Positions 45,893 to 55,070 of a DNA stretch of 64,000 nucleotides are shown here, one piece after another. The notes under the pieces were generated by a model. It was not told the origin of the DNA. It saw only the letters and a list, made by a program, of their open reading frames with translations, and ran no database searches. This DNA is from Nocardioides halotolerans DSM 19273 (GTDB lineage: Bacteria; Actinomycetota; Actinomycetes; Propionibacteriales; Nocardioidaceae): contig NZ_AUGT01000012.1 of assembly GCF_000422805.1 (NCBI RefSeq), positions 248,001 through 312,000 on the forward strand, given 5' to 3'. Position numbers and translations under genes: made by a program. Each line of letters begins with the position of its first letter. Position 1 is the stretch's first letter.

Positions 45893-46738
45893 CTACAACG
45901 CGGTGGTGCGGCCGGCCAGGTGGGGTGACCCGTCCTTCGGGCTGGTCAGCGAGAACGCGAAGCCGTCGTCGAGCGTCGTGGAGCCGAACGCCACCGAGCC
46001 GGGCAGCAGCACCGGCCGCTTGAAGGCCACGTCGACGCGCACCGCGTCGGGCAGCCGGTTCTCCAGCGCAGCGACGCACCGGGCCAGGGTCCACATGCCG
46101 TGCGCGATCTGCCGGGGGAAGCCGAGCGCCTTCGCCGTGATCGGGTAGAGGTGGATCGGGTTGTGGTCGCCCGACACCGCGGCGTAGCGCCGCCCGAGGT
46201 TGCCGGGAAGCTTCCAGACGATGCCGCTCGGCTCCGCGTCGGGGAACACGCTGCCCGACGACGCCGACCCGTCGCCCTTGCCACGGCGCAGGTACGACGA
46301 CGTCTCCTCCCACACGGTCTCGCCGTCTGCCCTGACGAGCGTCTGGAAGTCGTAGATGCGGCCCTTGGGGTGCGGTCGGCTCGGCCCGACGTTGACCGTG
46401 ACGTTGACCGACTCGCCGATCGCGATCGCGCGGTGGGCGGTGATGGAGTTCTCGAGGTGGACGGTGCCGATCGCCGGCGCCGGGAAGCCCGGGTCGCTCA
46501 TGATCGACATCTGCAGCGGGAACGCCAGCAGGTGCGGGTAGGGCAGCGGCACCGTGTCCTTGGTCGGGAAGCCGCACACGTGCGCGAACGCGTCGACGTG
46601 ACCGCGCTCGATGGTGGTCGCGGTGCCGGTGCGGCTGAGGCCGGAGAACTCCCCGCCGGTCTTGCGGATCCCGGGCAGCTGGTTGACCACCGGGATCGAG
46701 GGCAGCGCGGCGCGGGCCAGGGTGAGGGCGGCGTTCAC
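45893..46738 (-). CDS. MaoC-like hydratase (HtdX/Rv0241c type)
   Basis: A 281-residue hot-dog fold (3R)-hydroxyacyl thioester dehydratase. The hydratase-2 motif reads YAAVSGDHNPIHLYPITAKALGF with the catalytic Asp and His; the following IAHGMWTLA is typical. Mycobacterial HtdX (Rv0241c) sits in the same position beside FabG4 and FadA2. The GTG at 46738 is preferred because GGAAAGGAA lies upstream; a GTG at 46822 would overlap fabG. It is probably co-transcribed with the FabG-like gene, with a gap of 76 bases. Confidence 0.87.
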   Translation of the reverse strand: MNAALTLARAALPSIPVVNQLPGIRKTGGEFSGLSRTGTATTIERGHVDAFAHVCGFPTKDTVPLPYPHLLAFPLQMSIMSDPGFPAPAIGTVHLENSITAHRAIAIGESVNVTVNVGPSRPHPKGRIYDFQTLVRADGETVWEETSSYLRRGKGDGSASSGSVFPDAEPSGIVWKLPGNLGRRYAAVSGDHNPIHLYPITAKALGFPRQIAHGMWTLARCVAALENRLPDAVRVDVAFKRPVLLPGSVAFGSTTLDDGFAFSLTSPKDGSPHLAGRTTAL

Positions 46739-46814
46739 GTGGTCGATTCCTTTCCGGGGTCCCCGCGACGTTGTTCGGAGGAGCGTGCGGGGGAGAAGAA
46801 CGTCGTGGGGTGGT

Positions 46815-48149
46815 TCATGCACCCAGCATCATCTGGCCGCAGACCCGGACCACGTTGCCGTTGACCGCGGACGACCCGGGCGAGGCGTACCACGCGATGG
46901 TCTCGGCGACGTCGACGGGCAACCCGCCCTGGGCCATGGCGTTGAGCCGCTGGCCGACCTCGCGGGTTGCGAACGGCACGGCCGCCGTCATCTGGGTGAT
47001 GATGAAGCCCGGCGCGACGGCGTTGATCGTGATGCCGTCGGTGAGCTCGTCGGCGAGCGAGTCGACCAGGCCGATCACGCCCGCCTTGGACGCGGCGTAG
47101 TTGGTCTGGCCGACGTTGCCCGCGATGCCGGCGATCGACGCGACGCCGACGACGGAGCCGTTGTCGTTGATCACCTTCTGGTCGAGCAGCTCGCGGGTGA
47201 TGCGCTCCGGGGCGGTGAGGTTGACCGCGATCACCGAGTCCCACTTGTCCTCGGCCATGTTGGCCAGCTTCTTGTCGCGCGTGATGCCGGCGTTGTGGAC
47301 GACGACGTCGACGCCGCCGTGCTTCTCCGCGAGGTGGTGCGCGATGCGCTGCGGGGCGTCCTTGGCGGTGATGTCGAGGGCCAGCCAGTCGCCGCCGAGC
47401 TCCTTCATGAGCGTCTGCAGGTCGTCGGCGAGCTGGGGGACGTCGACGCCGACCACCGTCGCGCCGTCGCGGTGGAGCACCCGGGCGATCTGCTCGCCGA
47501 TGCCGCGGCTCGCGCCGGTGACGAGGGCGATCCGGCCGGCGAGCGGGAGCGTCCAGTCGGCCACCTCGCCCGCGGTCGTGGTGCCGTGGGCGCCGATACG
47601 GATCACCTGGCCCGAGACGTAGGCCGACTTGGGCGAGAGGAGGAAGGCCAGCGTCGACGTCGTGGCACCCTCGGCGCCCTCGGCGACGTACACGAGCTGG
47701 ACCGTGCCGCCGCGCCCGATCTCCTTGCCGAGGCTGCGGGTGAAGCCCTCGAGCGCGCGCTGGGCGACCCGCTCGGCGCCGGAGACCTGCTCGGGTGGCG
47801 TGCCGAGGACGACCACGCGCGGGCAGGTGGCGAGGCTGCGGAGCTTGGGGGAGAAGAAGTCGCGCAGCGCGTGCAGCTGGGTGGAGTCCTTGATGCCGGT
47901 GGCGTCGAGGACGAGGCCCTTGTACTGCTGCTCGGCGTCGAACTGCGTGGTGGACGCGATGCCCAGCACGTCGAGCACGCCGGACAGCGACTCGGCCAGC
48001 CGACCCGCGCCGCCCACGACGACGGTGCCGTCGACCAGCGGCGCGCCGGCGGTGTAGCGCTCCAGCCTGGTGGGGTCGGGGAGGCCGAGGTTCTTCACCA
48101 GCAGCTTGCCGACGGGGGAGGACGTGAAGCCCTGGTAGCGGTCGCTCAT
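46815..48149 (-). CDS. fabG: High-molecular-weight FabG (FabG4/Rv0242c type 3-oxoacyl reductase)
   Basis: A 444-residue enzyme with two Rossmann domains. The N-terminal flavodoxin-like domain (residues 1-200) lacks a usable cofactor site, as in FabG4. The C-terminal SDR domain has VTGASRGIGEQIAR, HNAG and the catalytic triad Ser in GVASIAG with YAASK. FabG4 reduces 3-oxoacyl-CoA with NADH. The ATG at 48149 (MSDRYQGFTSS) gives the family's length and start; longer frames run into the promoter. It is divergent from the thiolase gene. Confidence 0.9.
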   Translation of the reverse strand: MSDRYQGFTSSPVGKLLVKNLGLPDPTRLERYTAGAPLVDGTVVVGGAGRLAESLSGVLDVLGIASTTQFDAEQQYKGLVLDATGIKDSTQLHALRDFFSPKLRSLATCPRVVVLGTPPEQVSGAERVAQRALEGFTRSLGKEIGRGGTVQLVYVAEGAEGATTSTLAFLLSPKSAYVSGQVIRIGAHGTTTAGEVADWTLPLAGRIALVTGASRGIGEQIARVLHRDGATVVGVDVPQLADDLQTLMKELGGDWLALDITAKDAPQRIAHHLAEKHGGVDVVVHNAGITRDKKLANMAEDKWDSVIAVNLTAPERITRELLDQKVINDNGSVVGVASIAGIAGNVGQTNYAASKAGVIGLVDSLADELTDGITINAVAPGFIITQMTAAVPFATREVGQRLNAMAQGGLPVDVAETIAWYASPGSSAVNGNVVRVCGQMMLGA

Positions 48150-48245
48150 GTCTGAATGCAACTCTCTGTGTAACTGGGTGTCCACATTTCGTGACACCCG
48201 CCTCACTGTCTTGGCTTTCGATGTTACTCGCGGGAAACTTCAAGC
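48150..48245. promoter_or_regulatory. Divergent promoter region between FabG4-like and FadA2-like genes
   Basis: It contains an inverted repeat GGGTGTC-N10-GACACCC (48176-48199). It also has TGCAACTC at 48157-48164, which is eight bases of the operator half-site found upstream of the nearby TetR gene (50621-50628). Control of this divergon by that TetR protein is therefore possible. Confidence 0.45.
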
Positions 48246-49547
48246 ATGACTTCGCTCAGTGGTGGGTCCATCCGTCGCGTCGCCGTCCTGGGTGGCAACC
48301 GGATCCCGTTCGCCCGCTCCAACTCCGCCTACGCGAGCGCGTCCAACCAGGACATGCTGACCGCCGCGCTCGACGGTCTGGTCGCCCGCTTCGGGCTCGA
48401 GGGCGAACGGCTCGGCGAGGTGGTCGCCGGCGCGGTGCTCAAGCACTCCCGCGACTTCAACCTCGCCCGCGAGGCGGTGCTCGGGTCGAGGCTGTCGCCC
48501 GAGACGCCCGCGACCGACATCCAGCAGGCCTGCGGCACCGGGCTCCAGGCGGCGATCCAGGTCGCGAACAAGATCGCGCTCGGCCAGATCGAGGCCGGCG
48601 TCGCCGGTGGTGCCGACACGACGTCCGACGCACCGGTGGCGATCAGCGAGAAGCTGCGCAAGAAGCTGCTCAAGGTCAACGCCGCCAAGGACACCCGCGG
48701 GCGCCTGGCCGCGCTGGCGGCGATCCGCCCCGGCGACATCGGCCTCTCGATCCCGCAGAACGGCGAGCCGCGCACCGGGCTCTCGATGGGCGAGCACGCG
48801 GCGCTCACCGCGCTGGAGTGGCAGGTCGGCCGCGAGGAGCAGGACGAGCTCGCCGCCGCCTCGCACCAGCACCTCGCCGCGGCGTACGACGCGGGGTTCC
48901 TCGACGACCTGATCACGCCGTTCCGCGGCCTCGAGCGCGACAACAACCTGCGCTCCGACTCGACCGCCGAGAAGCTCGCGAAGCTCAAGCCGGTCTTCGG
49001 CAAGGGCGAGTCGGCCACGATGACCGCCGGCAACTCGACCCCGCTCACCGACGGCGCCTCGACGGTGCTGCTGGCCTCGGAGGAGTGGGCGGCCGCGCAC
49101 GACCTCGAGCCGCTGGCCTACCTGACGGCCTACGAGACCGCGGCGGTCGACTACGTGCACGGCGGCGAGGGCCTGCTGATGGCCCCGGCGTACGCCATGG
49201 CCCGGATGCTCGACCGCGAGGGCCTCTCGCTCCAGGACTTCGACTTCTACGAGATCCACGAGGCGTTCGCCTCGCAGGTGCTGTCGACGCTCAAGGCGTG
49301 GGAGGATCCGGTGTTCTGCAAGGAGCGCCTCGGCCTCGACGCGCCGCTGGGCTCGATCGACCGGTCGAAGCTCAACGTCAACGGCTCCTCGCTCGCCGCC
49401 GGCCACCCGTTCGCCGCCACCGGCGGCCGGATCGTCCCGGTGCTCGCGAAGCTGCTCGCGGCGTCCGAGGGCGGGACCGGCCGCGGCGTGATCTCGATCT
49501 GCGCCGCGGGCGGTCAGGGCGTGACGGCGATCCTCGAGCGGGCCTGA
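48246..49547 (+). CDS. fadA: Acetyl-CoA acetyltransferase (FadA2/Rv0243 type thiolase)
   Basis: A 433-residue thiolase for fatty acid beta-oxidation or its reverse. The nucleophilic cysteine is in QQACGTGLQA. The second active-site loop is IHEAFASQ (HEAF replacing the common NEAF), then NGSSLAAGHPFAATGGR with the catalytic His, and ICAAGGQG with the second Cys. The ATG at 48246 has the MTSLSGGSIRRVAVLGGNRIPF start seen in relatives. It lies divergent from the fabG-maoC pair, in the same order as Rv0241c-Rv0242c-Rv0243 of M. tuberculosis. Confidence 0.9.
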   Translation: MTSLSGGSIRRVAVLGGNRIPFARSNSAYASASNQDMLTAALDGLVARFGLEGERLGEVVAGAVLKHSRDFNLAREAVLGSRLSPETPATDIQQACGTGLQAAIQVANKIALGQIEAGVAGGADTTSDAPVAISEKLRKKLLKVNAAKDTRGRLAALAAIRPGDIGLSIPQNGEPRTGLSMGEHAALTALEWQVGREEQDELAAASHQHLAAAYDAGFLDDLITPFRGLERDNNLRSDSTAEKLAKLKPVFGKGESATMTAGNSTPLTDGASTVLLASEEWAAAHDLEPLAYLTAYETAAVDYVHGGEGLLMAPAYAMARMLDREGLSLQDFDFYEIHEAFASQVLSTLKAWEDPVFCKERLGLDAPLGSIDRSKLNVNGSSLAAGHPFAATGGRIVPVLAKLLAASEGGTGRGVISICAAGGQGVTAILERA

Positions 49548-49562
49548 CCTGAAGGGGACTGG

Positions 49563-49862
49563 TCAGCCGGCAGCCAGCTGCGAGACCTGGGCGACGCGCG
49601 CCAGGTCGACCTCGACCCCGATGCCCGACTTGCGGAGCAGCGGGTAGCGGCCGGACCGGGGCACGGTGACGTAGCCGGCGGCGTCGAGGACGGCGCGTCG
49701 CTCGTCGACGGCGAGCAGGAACGCCGCGCAGTCGGCCGCGTCGAGACCGTCGCCCGGCCACACGAGCGTGCTGCTCAGGACGTCTTCGCGGCGCGCCTCC
49801 AACTCGGCCGCCGCCGCCTCGAGAAGGGCCCGCATCCGCTCCACCGCTGCGTCGTTCGCCAC
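49563..49862 (-). CDS. Uncharacterised 99-residue protein
   Basis: A small soluble protein of unknown function. It is helical in the first half (MRALLEAAAAELEARREDVLSS), then has short patterns such as TLVWPGDGLDAADCAAFLLAVDERR, quoted as WPGDGLDAADCAAFLLA, and a more beta-like end. No domain was recognised. The GTG at 49862 starts it; codon use looks like that of the neighbours, with high GC at third positions. It is convergent with the thiolase gene and close to it (16 bases between stops). Confidence 0.6.
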   Translation of the reverse strand: MANDAAVERMRALLEAAAAELEARREDVLSSTLVWPGDGLDAADCAAFLLAVDERRAVLDAAGYVTVPRSGRYPLLRKSGIGVEVDLARVAQVSQLAAG

Positions 49863-49917
49863 GCCCTCACGCTAGGGGCGACCACCGACACCCGGCCTGT
49901 CCGCGCTTGCGGTCTCC

Positions 49918-50601
49918 TCAGCGGGTGGCGAGGGCCAGGGCCGAGGCGACGAGGTACTGCCGGACCTGGTCGGGGGAGATCTCGCCGACGGTCGGGATGC
50001 CGGGCGCCGACTCGGTGACGAGGATGCCGACCCGGGCGAGCTGGAGGGCGCCGAGGCCGCTGGCGTAGAGGGTGTTGGCGAGCAGGTTGGGGTCCTCGAC
50101 GCGGAAGTCGCCAGCGTCGATGCCGGCCTGCAGGGTGGCGACCAGGATCGAGAGGCAGCCGGAGATGCCGCGGCCGAGCCGGAAGAGCGCGCCCTCCGAG
50201 ATCTCCTCGAGCAGCTCGTCGCCGCGGCGGCGCATCAGCGCCTGCGCGCAGTCGATGAACGCCGGGTGCGCCAGGCCGTAGTCGACGAAGGCGGCCACCA
50301 GGAGCTCCAGCCGACGGGGTGCCGGGGTGTCGGGGTCGTCCGCGAGCTCGAGGGCGCCGTGGAGCTCGTCGAGGTAGCTCACCAGCGTGAGCGCGAACAG
50401 CTCCTCCTTGCCGGAGAAGTGCCGGTAGACGATCGCGCGGTTGATGCCGACCGCGTGGGCGATGTCCTCGATCTGCGCCTCACGGACGCCCTTCTCGTCG
50501 AAGAGCGCCCGGGTCGCGGCGATGATCTCCTTCTCTCGGACCCGGCGTCGGGCCGCCGCGGCCGAACGACGACCGTCGGTCTTGGGGACGCGCGTGACCA
50601 T
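49918..50601 (-). CDS. TetR/AcrR family regulator with perfect operator
   Basis: A 227-residue regulator. IEDIAHAVGINRAIVYRHFSGKEELF is the helix-turn-helix, given as DIAHAVGINR and IVYRHFSGKEE; a long ligand domain follows. TACCAT (50608-50613) six bases before the ATG makes it leaderless, and a perfect 21-base palindrome immediately upstream covers the -35 region. It probably represses itself and perhaps the fabG4/fadA2 divergon, which shares an operator half-site. The ligand may be an acyl-CoA, inferred from context only. Confidence 0.88.
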   Translation of the reverse strand: MVTRVPKTDGRRSAAAARRRVREKEIIAATRALFDEKGVREAQIEDIAHAVGINRAIVYRHFSGKEELFALTLVSYLDELHGALELADDPDTPAPRRLELLVAAFVDYGLAHPAFIDCAQALMRRRGDELLEEISEGALFRLGRGISGCLSILVATLQAGIDAGDFRVEDPNLLANTLYASGLGALQLARVGILVTESAPGIPTVGEISPDQVRQYLVASALALATR

Positions 50602-50618
50602 GGACGGATGGTAATGCG

Positions 50619-50639
50619 CGTGCAACTCCGAGTTGCACG
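50619..50639. promoter_or_regulatory. Perfect 10-1-10 palindrome, TetR operator
   Basis: CGTGCAACTC-C-GAGTTGCACG, five bases upstream of the -10 hexamer of the TetR gene. Half-site TGCAACTC recurs at 48157 in the FabG4/FadA2 promoter. Confidence 0.75.
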
Positions 50640-50665
50640 AGTGTGACGGGAGTCCTAGACACGGC

Positions 50666-51931
50666 CTAGAGGAGGTCGGCGCCGCCGGCCAGCTCCGCTG
50701 CGGGCGCAGGCGCGGGCGCCGGCTCGGCCGGCGTACCGGCACCGCGGACGTGGCTCCGGATCTGGTCGCGCAGGCTGACCGCGATCTGCAGGGCGCCGAG
50801 CGTCATCACCGAGGCGATGATCCAGAAGATGGTGCGGTAGTCGAGCAGGCTCACCAGCAGCGAACCGACGGCCAGCGAGATCGCCTGCGGGGTCGAGAGC
50901 AGCACGTCGACGGTGGCGGAGACCCGGCCGATGAGGTGCCCGGGGGAGCGCCGCTGCATCAGCGTGGTGAACGCGACGAAGGTCCACGGGATCGCGACGC
51001 CCAGCACCACGGCGCCCGCGAGCACCACGGTCATGGTGGGCGCGGAGGCCTCGACGGCCGTCGCCAACGCCATGGTCGCCAGCCCGGCCACCGCGCCGCC
51101 CACCTCACCCAGCCGCCGGACGACCAGGCTGGCGGTGAGACCACCGGCGATCGCTCCGACGCCCTGAACGGTGACGAAGATCCCCGCGAAGGTCGGAGCC
51201 TTGTCGAAGGCGTCGAGCAGCGCGTAGATCGACGCCTCGAAGAACCCGATCACCAGGATCGAGGCGCCGAGACCGATCAGGACGTTGCGGAGCACGCGCT
51301 CGCCGACGATGAAGCGCAGCCCCGCCGCGACCTCGTCGCGGAAGCCAGTCCGCGGCGGCGGCGCCGCCTCGGTCACCCTGATCGAGGCGATGAACGCCGC
51401 CGCCACGACGAACGTCGCCGCGTCCACCACGGCCACGAGCCAGCCGCCCGCGGTGGCGAAGATCGCGGCGCCGACGAGCGGTCCGAAGAGGCGGAAGCCC
51501 TCCTTGAACGTCGCCAGGCCGGAGTTGGCATCGATGAGGAGGTCCTCCGGGAGCAGCTCCTTGAGCAAGCCGTTGACCGCGGCCGGCAGCACGACGAACG
51601 AGACGCCGTAGAGGAAGGCCACGGCCCAGATCAGCCAGACGTCGCGCTCGTCCCTGACCAGGACCAGCGGCAGCACCGCCGCGGCGCTCGCCAGGTTGCC
51701 CCACACCAGGATCGGCTTGCGGGGCAGCCGGTCGACCCAGACACCGAAGAGCGGCGCGCCCAGCGCCGGCAGCACCATGAAGAAGAAGGTCAGCCCCGCC
51801 ATCGCGTTGGAGTCGGTGAGCGTCTTCACCCACATGCTCAGCACCAGCAGCATCACCGAGTCGCCGAGCATCGACGTGCTGAGCCCGGCGAACAGGGGCG
51901 GGAACCCCGGGCGGGCGAACAGCTTCCTCAC
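50666..51931 (-). CDS. MFS transporter (cassette 2)
   Basis: A 421-residue transporter of the same MFS_3-like class as cassette 1. GVWVDRLPRKPILV is the loop 2-3 motif; LPAAVNGLLKELLPEDLLIDANSG is the group-specific stretch, quoted as LPAAVNGLLKE and LLIDANSG. The C-terminal tail is Ala/Pro-rich (PAEPAPAPAPAAEL). The GTG at 51931 overlaps the ArsR-like stop by 4 bases, so the transporter is coupled to its regulator. The substrate is unknown. Confidence 0.87.
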   Translation of the reverse strand: MRKLFARPGFPPLFAGLSTSMLGDSVMLLVLSMWVKTLTDSNAMAGLTFFFMVLPALGAPLFGVWVDRLPRKPILVWGNLASAAAVLPLVLVRDERDVWLIWAVAFLYGVSFVVLPAAVNGLLKELLPEDLLIDANSGLATFKEGFRLFGPLVGAAIFATAGGWLVAVVDAATFVVAAAFIASIRVTEAAPPPRTGFRDEVAAGLRFIVGERVLRNVLIGLGASILVIGFFEASIYALLDAFDKAPTFAGIFVTVQGVGAIAGGLTASLVVRRLGEVGGAVAGLATMALATAVEASAPTMTVVLAGAVVLGVAIPWTFVAFTTLMQRRSPGHLIGRVSATVDVLLSTPQAISLAVGSLLVSLLDYRTIFWIIASVMTLGALQIAVSLRDQIRSHVRGAGTPAEPAPAPAPAAELAGGADLL

Positions 51932-52521
51932 GCCTCGTCCACCCCCGGGAAGTAGGTCAGCCCGCCCCACGCGACGAGCTCGCAGAGCCGGGCACCCTCC
52001 GGTCGCTTGCCGGGATCGGCGAACCGGTCGACGTGCGCCGTGAGGAGCTCGCGGATGGCGAGGTTGATCTCGCGCAGCTCGTCCGCGGTCAGCCAGGCGA
52101 GGGTCTGGGACCGGTCCTGGGCGTCGCGCCACTCCTCCGGCTCGTCGCCCATCCGCTCCTCGGCCTCACGCATGCGGTTCGTGGCGCGCTCGAGCACCAC
52201 GTCGCTCATCGCCCTGGCCGCCTGCCGCGCCTCGGCGGTGGTCGAGGTCGGGTCCTCGTCCCACGAGAAGCCGAGGACCGGCACCTGCCAGGGGCGCTGC
52301 CGGCCGGTGCCACCCTCGGCCTCCTCGACGAACCCGTGCGACGCGAGCTTGCGCAGGTGCCAGGAGCAGTTGGCGGGCGTCTCGTCGAGCCGCTCGGCGA
52401 GCGCGGTCGCGGTCATCGGGCCGTTGATGCCGAGCTGCTCGATGATCGCCATCCGGACCGGATGGGCCAGGGCACGGAGCTCACGCGGGTCCCGCAGGCG
52501 TCGGTTCTTGGGTGCATCCAC
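51928..52521 (-). CDS. ArsR-like winged-helix regulator (cassette 2)
   Basis: A 197-residue regulator. LAHPVRMAIIEQLGINGPMTATALAERLDE and NCSWHLRKLASHGFVEE form the winged helix; LDETPANCSWHLRKL is the recognition helix region. As in cassette 1 there is no metal site and the C-terminal half is a helical domain (LTADELREINLAIRELL, comparable with TPEELHDLGEAINALV of cassette 1). A palindrome lies 14 bases upstream. It controls the MFS gene by overlap and position. Confidence 0.88.
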   Translation of the reverse strand: MDAPKNRRLRDPRELRALAHPVRMAIIEQLGINGPMTATALAERLDETPANCSWHLRKLASHGFVEEAEGGTGRQRPWQVPVLGFSWDEDPTSTTAEARQAARAMSDVVLERATNRMREAEERMGDEPEEWRDAQDRSQTLAWLTADELREINLAIRELLTAHVDRFADPGKRPEGARLCELVAWGGLTYFPGVDEA

Positions 52522-52534
52522 GTATCGAAACTAC

Positions 52535-52546
52535 TCTTTCGAAAGA
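52535..52546. promoter_or_regulatory. Palindrome TCTTTCGAAAGA upstream of cassette-2 regulator
   Basis: Perfect 12-base palindrome; a further TCGAAA lies at 52525-52530, giving two spaced half-sites. It overlaps the probable promoter (TAGTTT, ten bases before the ATG on the minus strand). Confidence 0.55.
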
Positions 52547-52595
52547 CTTGTTGCAATAGGGTGGACGCGGTTGCACGCCAGGGTCGGGCGCGGGG

Positions 52596-54149
52596 TCAGG
52601 GACCCGCCGGCGGTGCGGACAGCGCGCGCACCGTCTCGATCGTGTCGGCCTGGTCGGCGTTCTTGTCGTCGCGGTAGCGGACGACGCGGGCGAAGCGGAG
52701 CGCGAGCCCGCCGGGATAGCGGGTCGAGCGCTGGAGGCCGTCGAAGGCGATCTCGACGACCTGCTCCGGCCGGACCTCGACCACGTGGTGGTCGCGGACA
52801 CCGGCCGGGTCGAGGGCGAGCTCGGTGAACCGCGCGGTCTGCCAGGCGAGCATCTCGTCGGTCATGCCCTTGAACGTCTTGCCGAGCATCACGAAGCCGC
52901 CCTCGGCGGAGTCGTCGCGGGCACCGAGGTGGATGTTGGAGAGCCAGCCCCGACGGCGGCCCGAGCCCCACTCGACGGCGAGGACGACGAGGTCGAGGGT
53001 GTGCACCGGCTTGACCTTCACCCAGGCGGAGCCGCGACGGCCGGCGTCGTAGGGGGCAGCGAGGTCCTTGACGACGACGCCCTCGTGGCCGAGGTCGAGC
53101 ACCTTCGACGTGAAGGCCTCGGCTTCTGCGACGTCGGCGGTCACCAGGCGCGGAACGAGGTGCTCCTCGGGCACCAGCCCGGCCAGCGCCTCGAGCCGCT
53201 CGGAGCCCGGGGCGTCGACCAGGTCGCGCCCGTTGAGGTGGAGGAGGTCGAAGAAGTAGGGCGTGAGGTGGACGCCCGCGGCCATCGCCGTGCGCGAGGC
53301 GGTCTCCTGGAACGGTCGCGGCCGGCCCTGGTCGTCGAGCGCGAGCACCTCGCCGTCGAGCACCAGGTCGGTGGCGGGCAGCGCGCGGGTCACCTCCACG
53401 ACCTCGGGGAGCCGCGCGGTGATGTCTTCGAGCGAGCGCGTCGCGACGACCACGTCGTCGCCGCGGCGGTGCACCTGGATCCGGATGCCGTCGAGCTTGG
53501 TGTCGATCGCCACGGGGCGGTCGGACCCGCCGCCGGCCTTGGCCATCGCGGCCTCGACGGTGGTCGCGCTGGAGGCGAGCATCGGCAGCACCGGCCGGCC
53601 GACCTCGAGGACGAACGCCGCCAGCGCCTCTTCGCCGCCGGTCAGCGCGGCGACCGAGACGGCGACCGTCGAGCCCGCCATCATCGCGGCGCGGCGCACG
53701 GCGACAAGCGGGACTCCGCCCGCGGCGGCCAGCCCCTCCTGCACCAGGGAGTCGAGGGCGCCCTGCCGGACCTCGCCGGTGACGACGCCGCGCAGCCACG
53801 GCTGCTCCGCGGCGGTGGCACGCCCGAACAGCTCGGCCGTCGCCGTGGCCCGGGCCTGCTGCGACCCCGACCCGGACACGGCGGCGATGCGCTCGAACGC
53901 CTCGTGCACCTCGAGCACGGTCAGCGACGGCTCGGCCGCCGGCGGCGGCAGCGCCTGCATCGAGCGCCAGCCCAGGCCGGTGCGCCGCTGGCGCAGCGAC
54001 CCGGCGAGGTAGGACGTGACGGTCTCGATCTCCTCCGCGCTCGCGCCGGCGACCCGCGAGAACAGCTCGGCGAACGCCGCGGTCTTGGCCTTGTGCGAGC
54101 GCGTGGCGGCGACCTCGGTGGAGGTGGCCACGATGTCGGCGAGGAGCAT
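52596..54149 (-). CDS. ligB: ATP-dependent DNA ligase LigB
   Basis: A 517-residue ligase. An N-terminal DNA-binding domain (residues 1-190) precedes the adenylation domain with KLDG: Lys218 is the AMP-accepting residue in TKLDGIRIQVH. Motifs III (FFDLLHLNG), IV (HEGVVVKD) and V (WVKVKP) are present, and the OB domain follows. Mycobacterial LigB (Rv3062) is dispensable and thought to act in repair beside NAD-dependent LigA. The start MLLADIVATS at 54149 matches the family; the frame is open four codons further up. No KU or polymerase domain is attached. Confidence 0.93.
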   Translation of the reverse strand: MLLADIVATSTEVAATRSHKAKTAAFAELFSRVAGASAEEIETVTSYLAGSLRQRRTGLGWRSMQALPPPAAEPSLTVLEVHEAFERIAAVSGSGSQQARATATAELFGRATAAEQPWLRGVVTGEVRQGALDSLVQEGLAAAGGVPLVAVRRAAMMAGSTVAVSVAALTGGEEALAAFVLEVGRPVLPMLASSATTVEAAMAKAGGGSDRPVAIDTKLDGIRIQVHRRGDDVVVATRSLEDITARLPEVVEVTRALPATDLVLDGEVLALDDQGRPRPFQETASRTAMAAGVHLTPYFFDLLHLNGRDLVDAPGSERLEALAGLVPEEHLVPRLVTADVAEAEAFTSKVLDLGHEGVVVKDLAAPYDAGRRGSAWVKVKPVHTLDLVVLAVEWGSGRRRGWLSNIHLGARDDSAEGGFVMLGKTFKGMTDEMLAWQTARFTELALDPAGVRDHHVVEVRPEQVVEIAFDGLQRSTRYPGGLALRFARVVRYRDDKNADQADTIETVRALSAPPAGP

Positions 54150-54190
54150 GGGGACAGTCAACCCGTCGGCACCGACACCAGGACAGCCCG

Positions 54191-55048
54191 TTGCACCTCG
54201 ATCCCGGACCGCTCGTCGTCGTCCTGGTCCTGCTCGCGGCCGTCCTCCACGCGACCTGGAACGCGGTCGCGCACTCGGCCGCGGACCGGGTGGCCGGGTT
54301 CGGGCTGATCTCGGCCTCGACGTGCGTCGTCGGAGTCGCGCTCATCGTGGTGAGCGAGCCCGTGGGGTGGCGCTGGCTCTGGTTCGCGGCCGGCTCGGCG
54401 GTGCTGCACGTGGCCTACGTGCTGCTGCTCATGGCGACGTACGAGGTCGCGGACCTCAGCCGGGCCTACCCGCTCAGCCGCGGCACCGGCGTCGCGCTGA
54501 CCGCGGCGGCGTCGCTGGTGCTGCCGCGCTCGCCGCTCGGCCCCGACGTCGTCGCCGGGGTGGTGCTCGTGGTGCTCGGGCTCGTCGGGGTGACGCTCGC
54601 CGGCCCGCCGCTGACTCGGCGCGACCGGGTGGGCATCGCGACGGCTCTCGCGACGGGGACCGCGATCGCCGGCTACACCGTCGTCGACGGCCTGGCGGTG
54701 TCGGGCGGCGCGCCGGTGCTGGCATACGGCGGCTGGCTCATGGCGCTCCACTCGGGCGTCGTGGTCGCGTACGCCGTCGCCCGGCGCGGCCGGGCGCTGC
54801 TGAGCCTGCCGCGGCGCCAGACCGCGATGGCGCTCGGCGGGGGAGTCGTATCGGTGCTGGCCTACGGCCTGGTGCTGCTCGCCCAGACCAGCGGCGCGCT
54901 CGCCGCGGTCGCCGCCCTCCGCGAGCTCAGCATCGCGGTCGGCGTCCTGATCGGTGTCTTCGTCCTGCGCGAGTCGGCGGCCCGCCAGCGCCTGCTGCCG
55001 GCGGTCGTGCTGACGGCCGGCGCGGTGGTGCTGGCGCTGTCGATCTGA
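54191..55048 (+). CDS. EamA/DMT family transporter
   Basis: A 285-residue membrane protein with ten predicted helices in two EamA repeats, of the small drug/metabolite transporter group. HATWNAVAHSAADR in helix 1 and ATYEVADLSRAYPLSRG are typical of members linked to small-molecule export (YdcZ/PecM-like). The start is a TTG at 54191, 41 bases from the divergent ligB start; a GTG further in would lose helix 1. The substrate is unknown. Confidence 0.83.
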   Translation: MHLDPGPLVVVLVLLAAVLHATWNAVAHSAADRVAGFGLISASTCVVGVALIVVSEPVGWRWLWFAAGSAVLHVAYVLLLMATYEVADLSRAYPLSRGTGVALTAAASLVLPRSPLGPDVVAGVVLVVLGLVGVTLAGPPLTRRDRVGIATALATGTAIAGYTVVDGLAVSGGAPVLAYGGWLMALHSGVVVAYAVARRGRALLSLPRRQTAMALGGGVVSVLAYGLVLLAQTSGALAAVAALRELSIAVGVLIGVFVLRESAARQRLLPAVVLTAGAVVLALSI

Positions 55049-55070
55049 GCGCTGCGGGCGACGTTCGACC

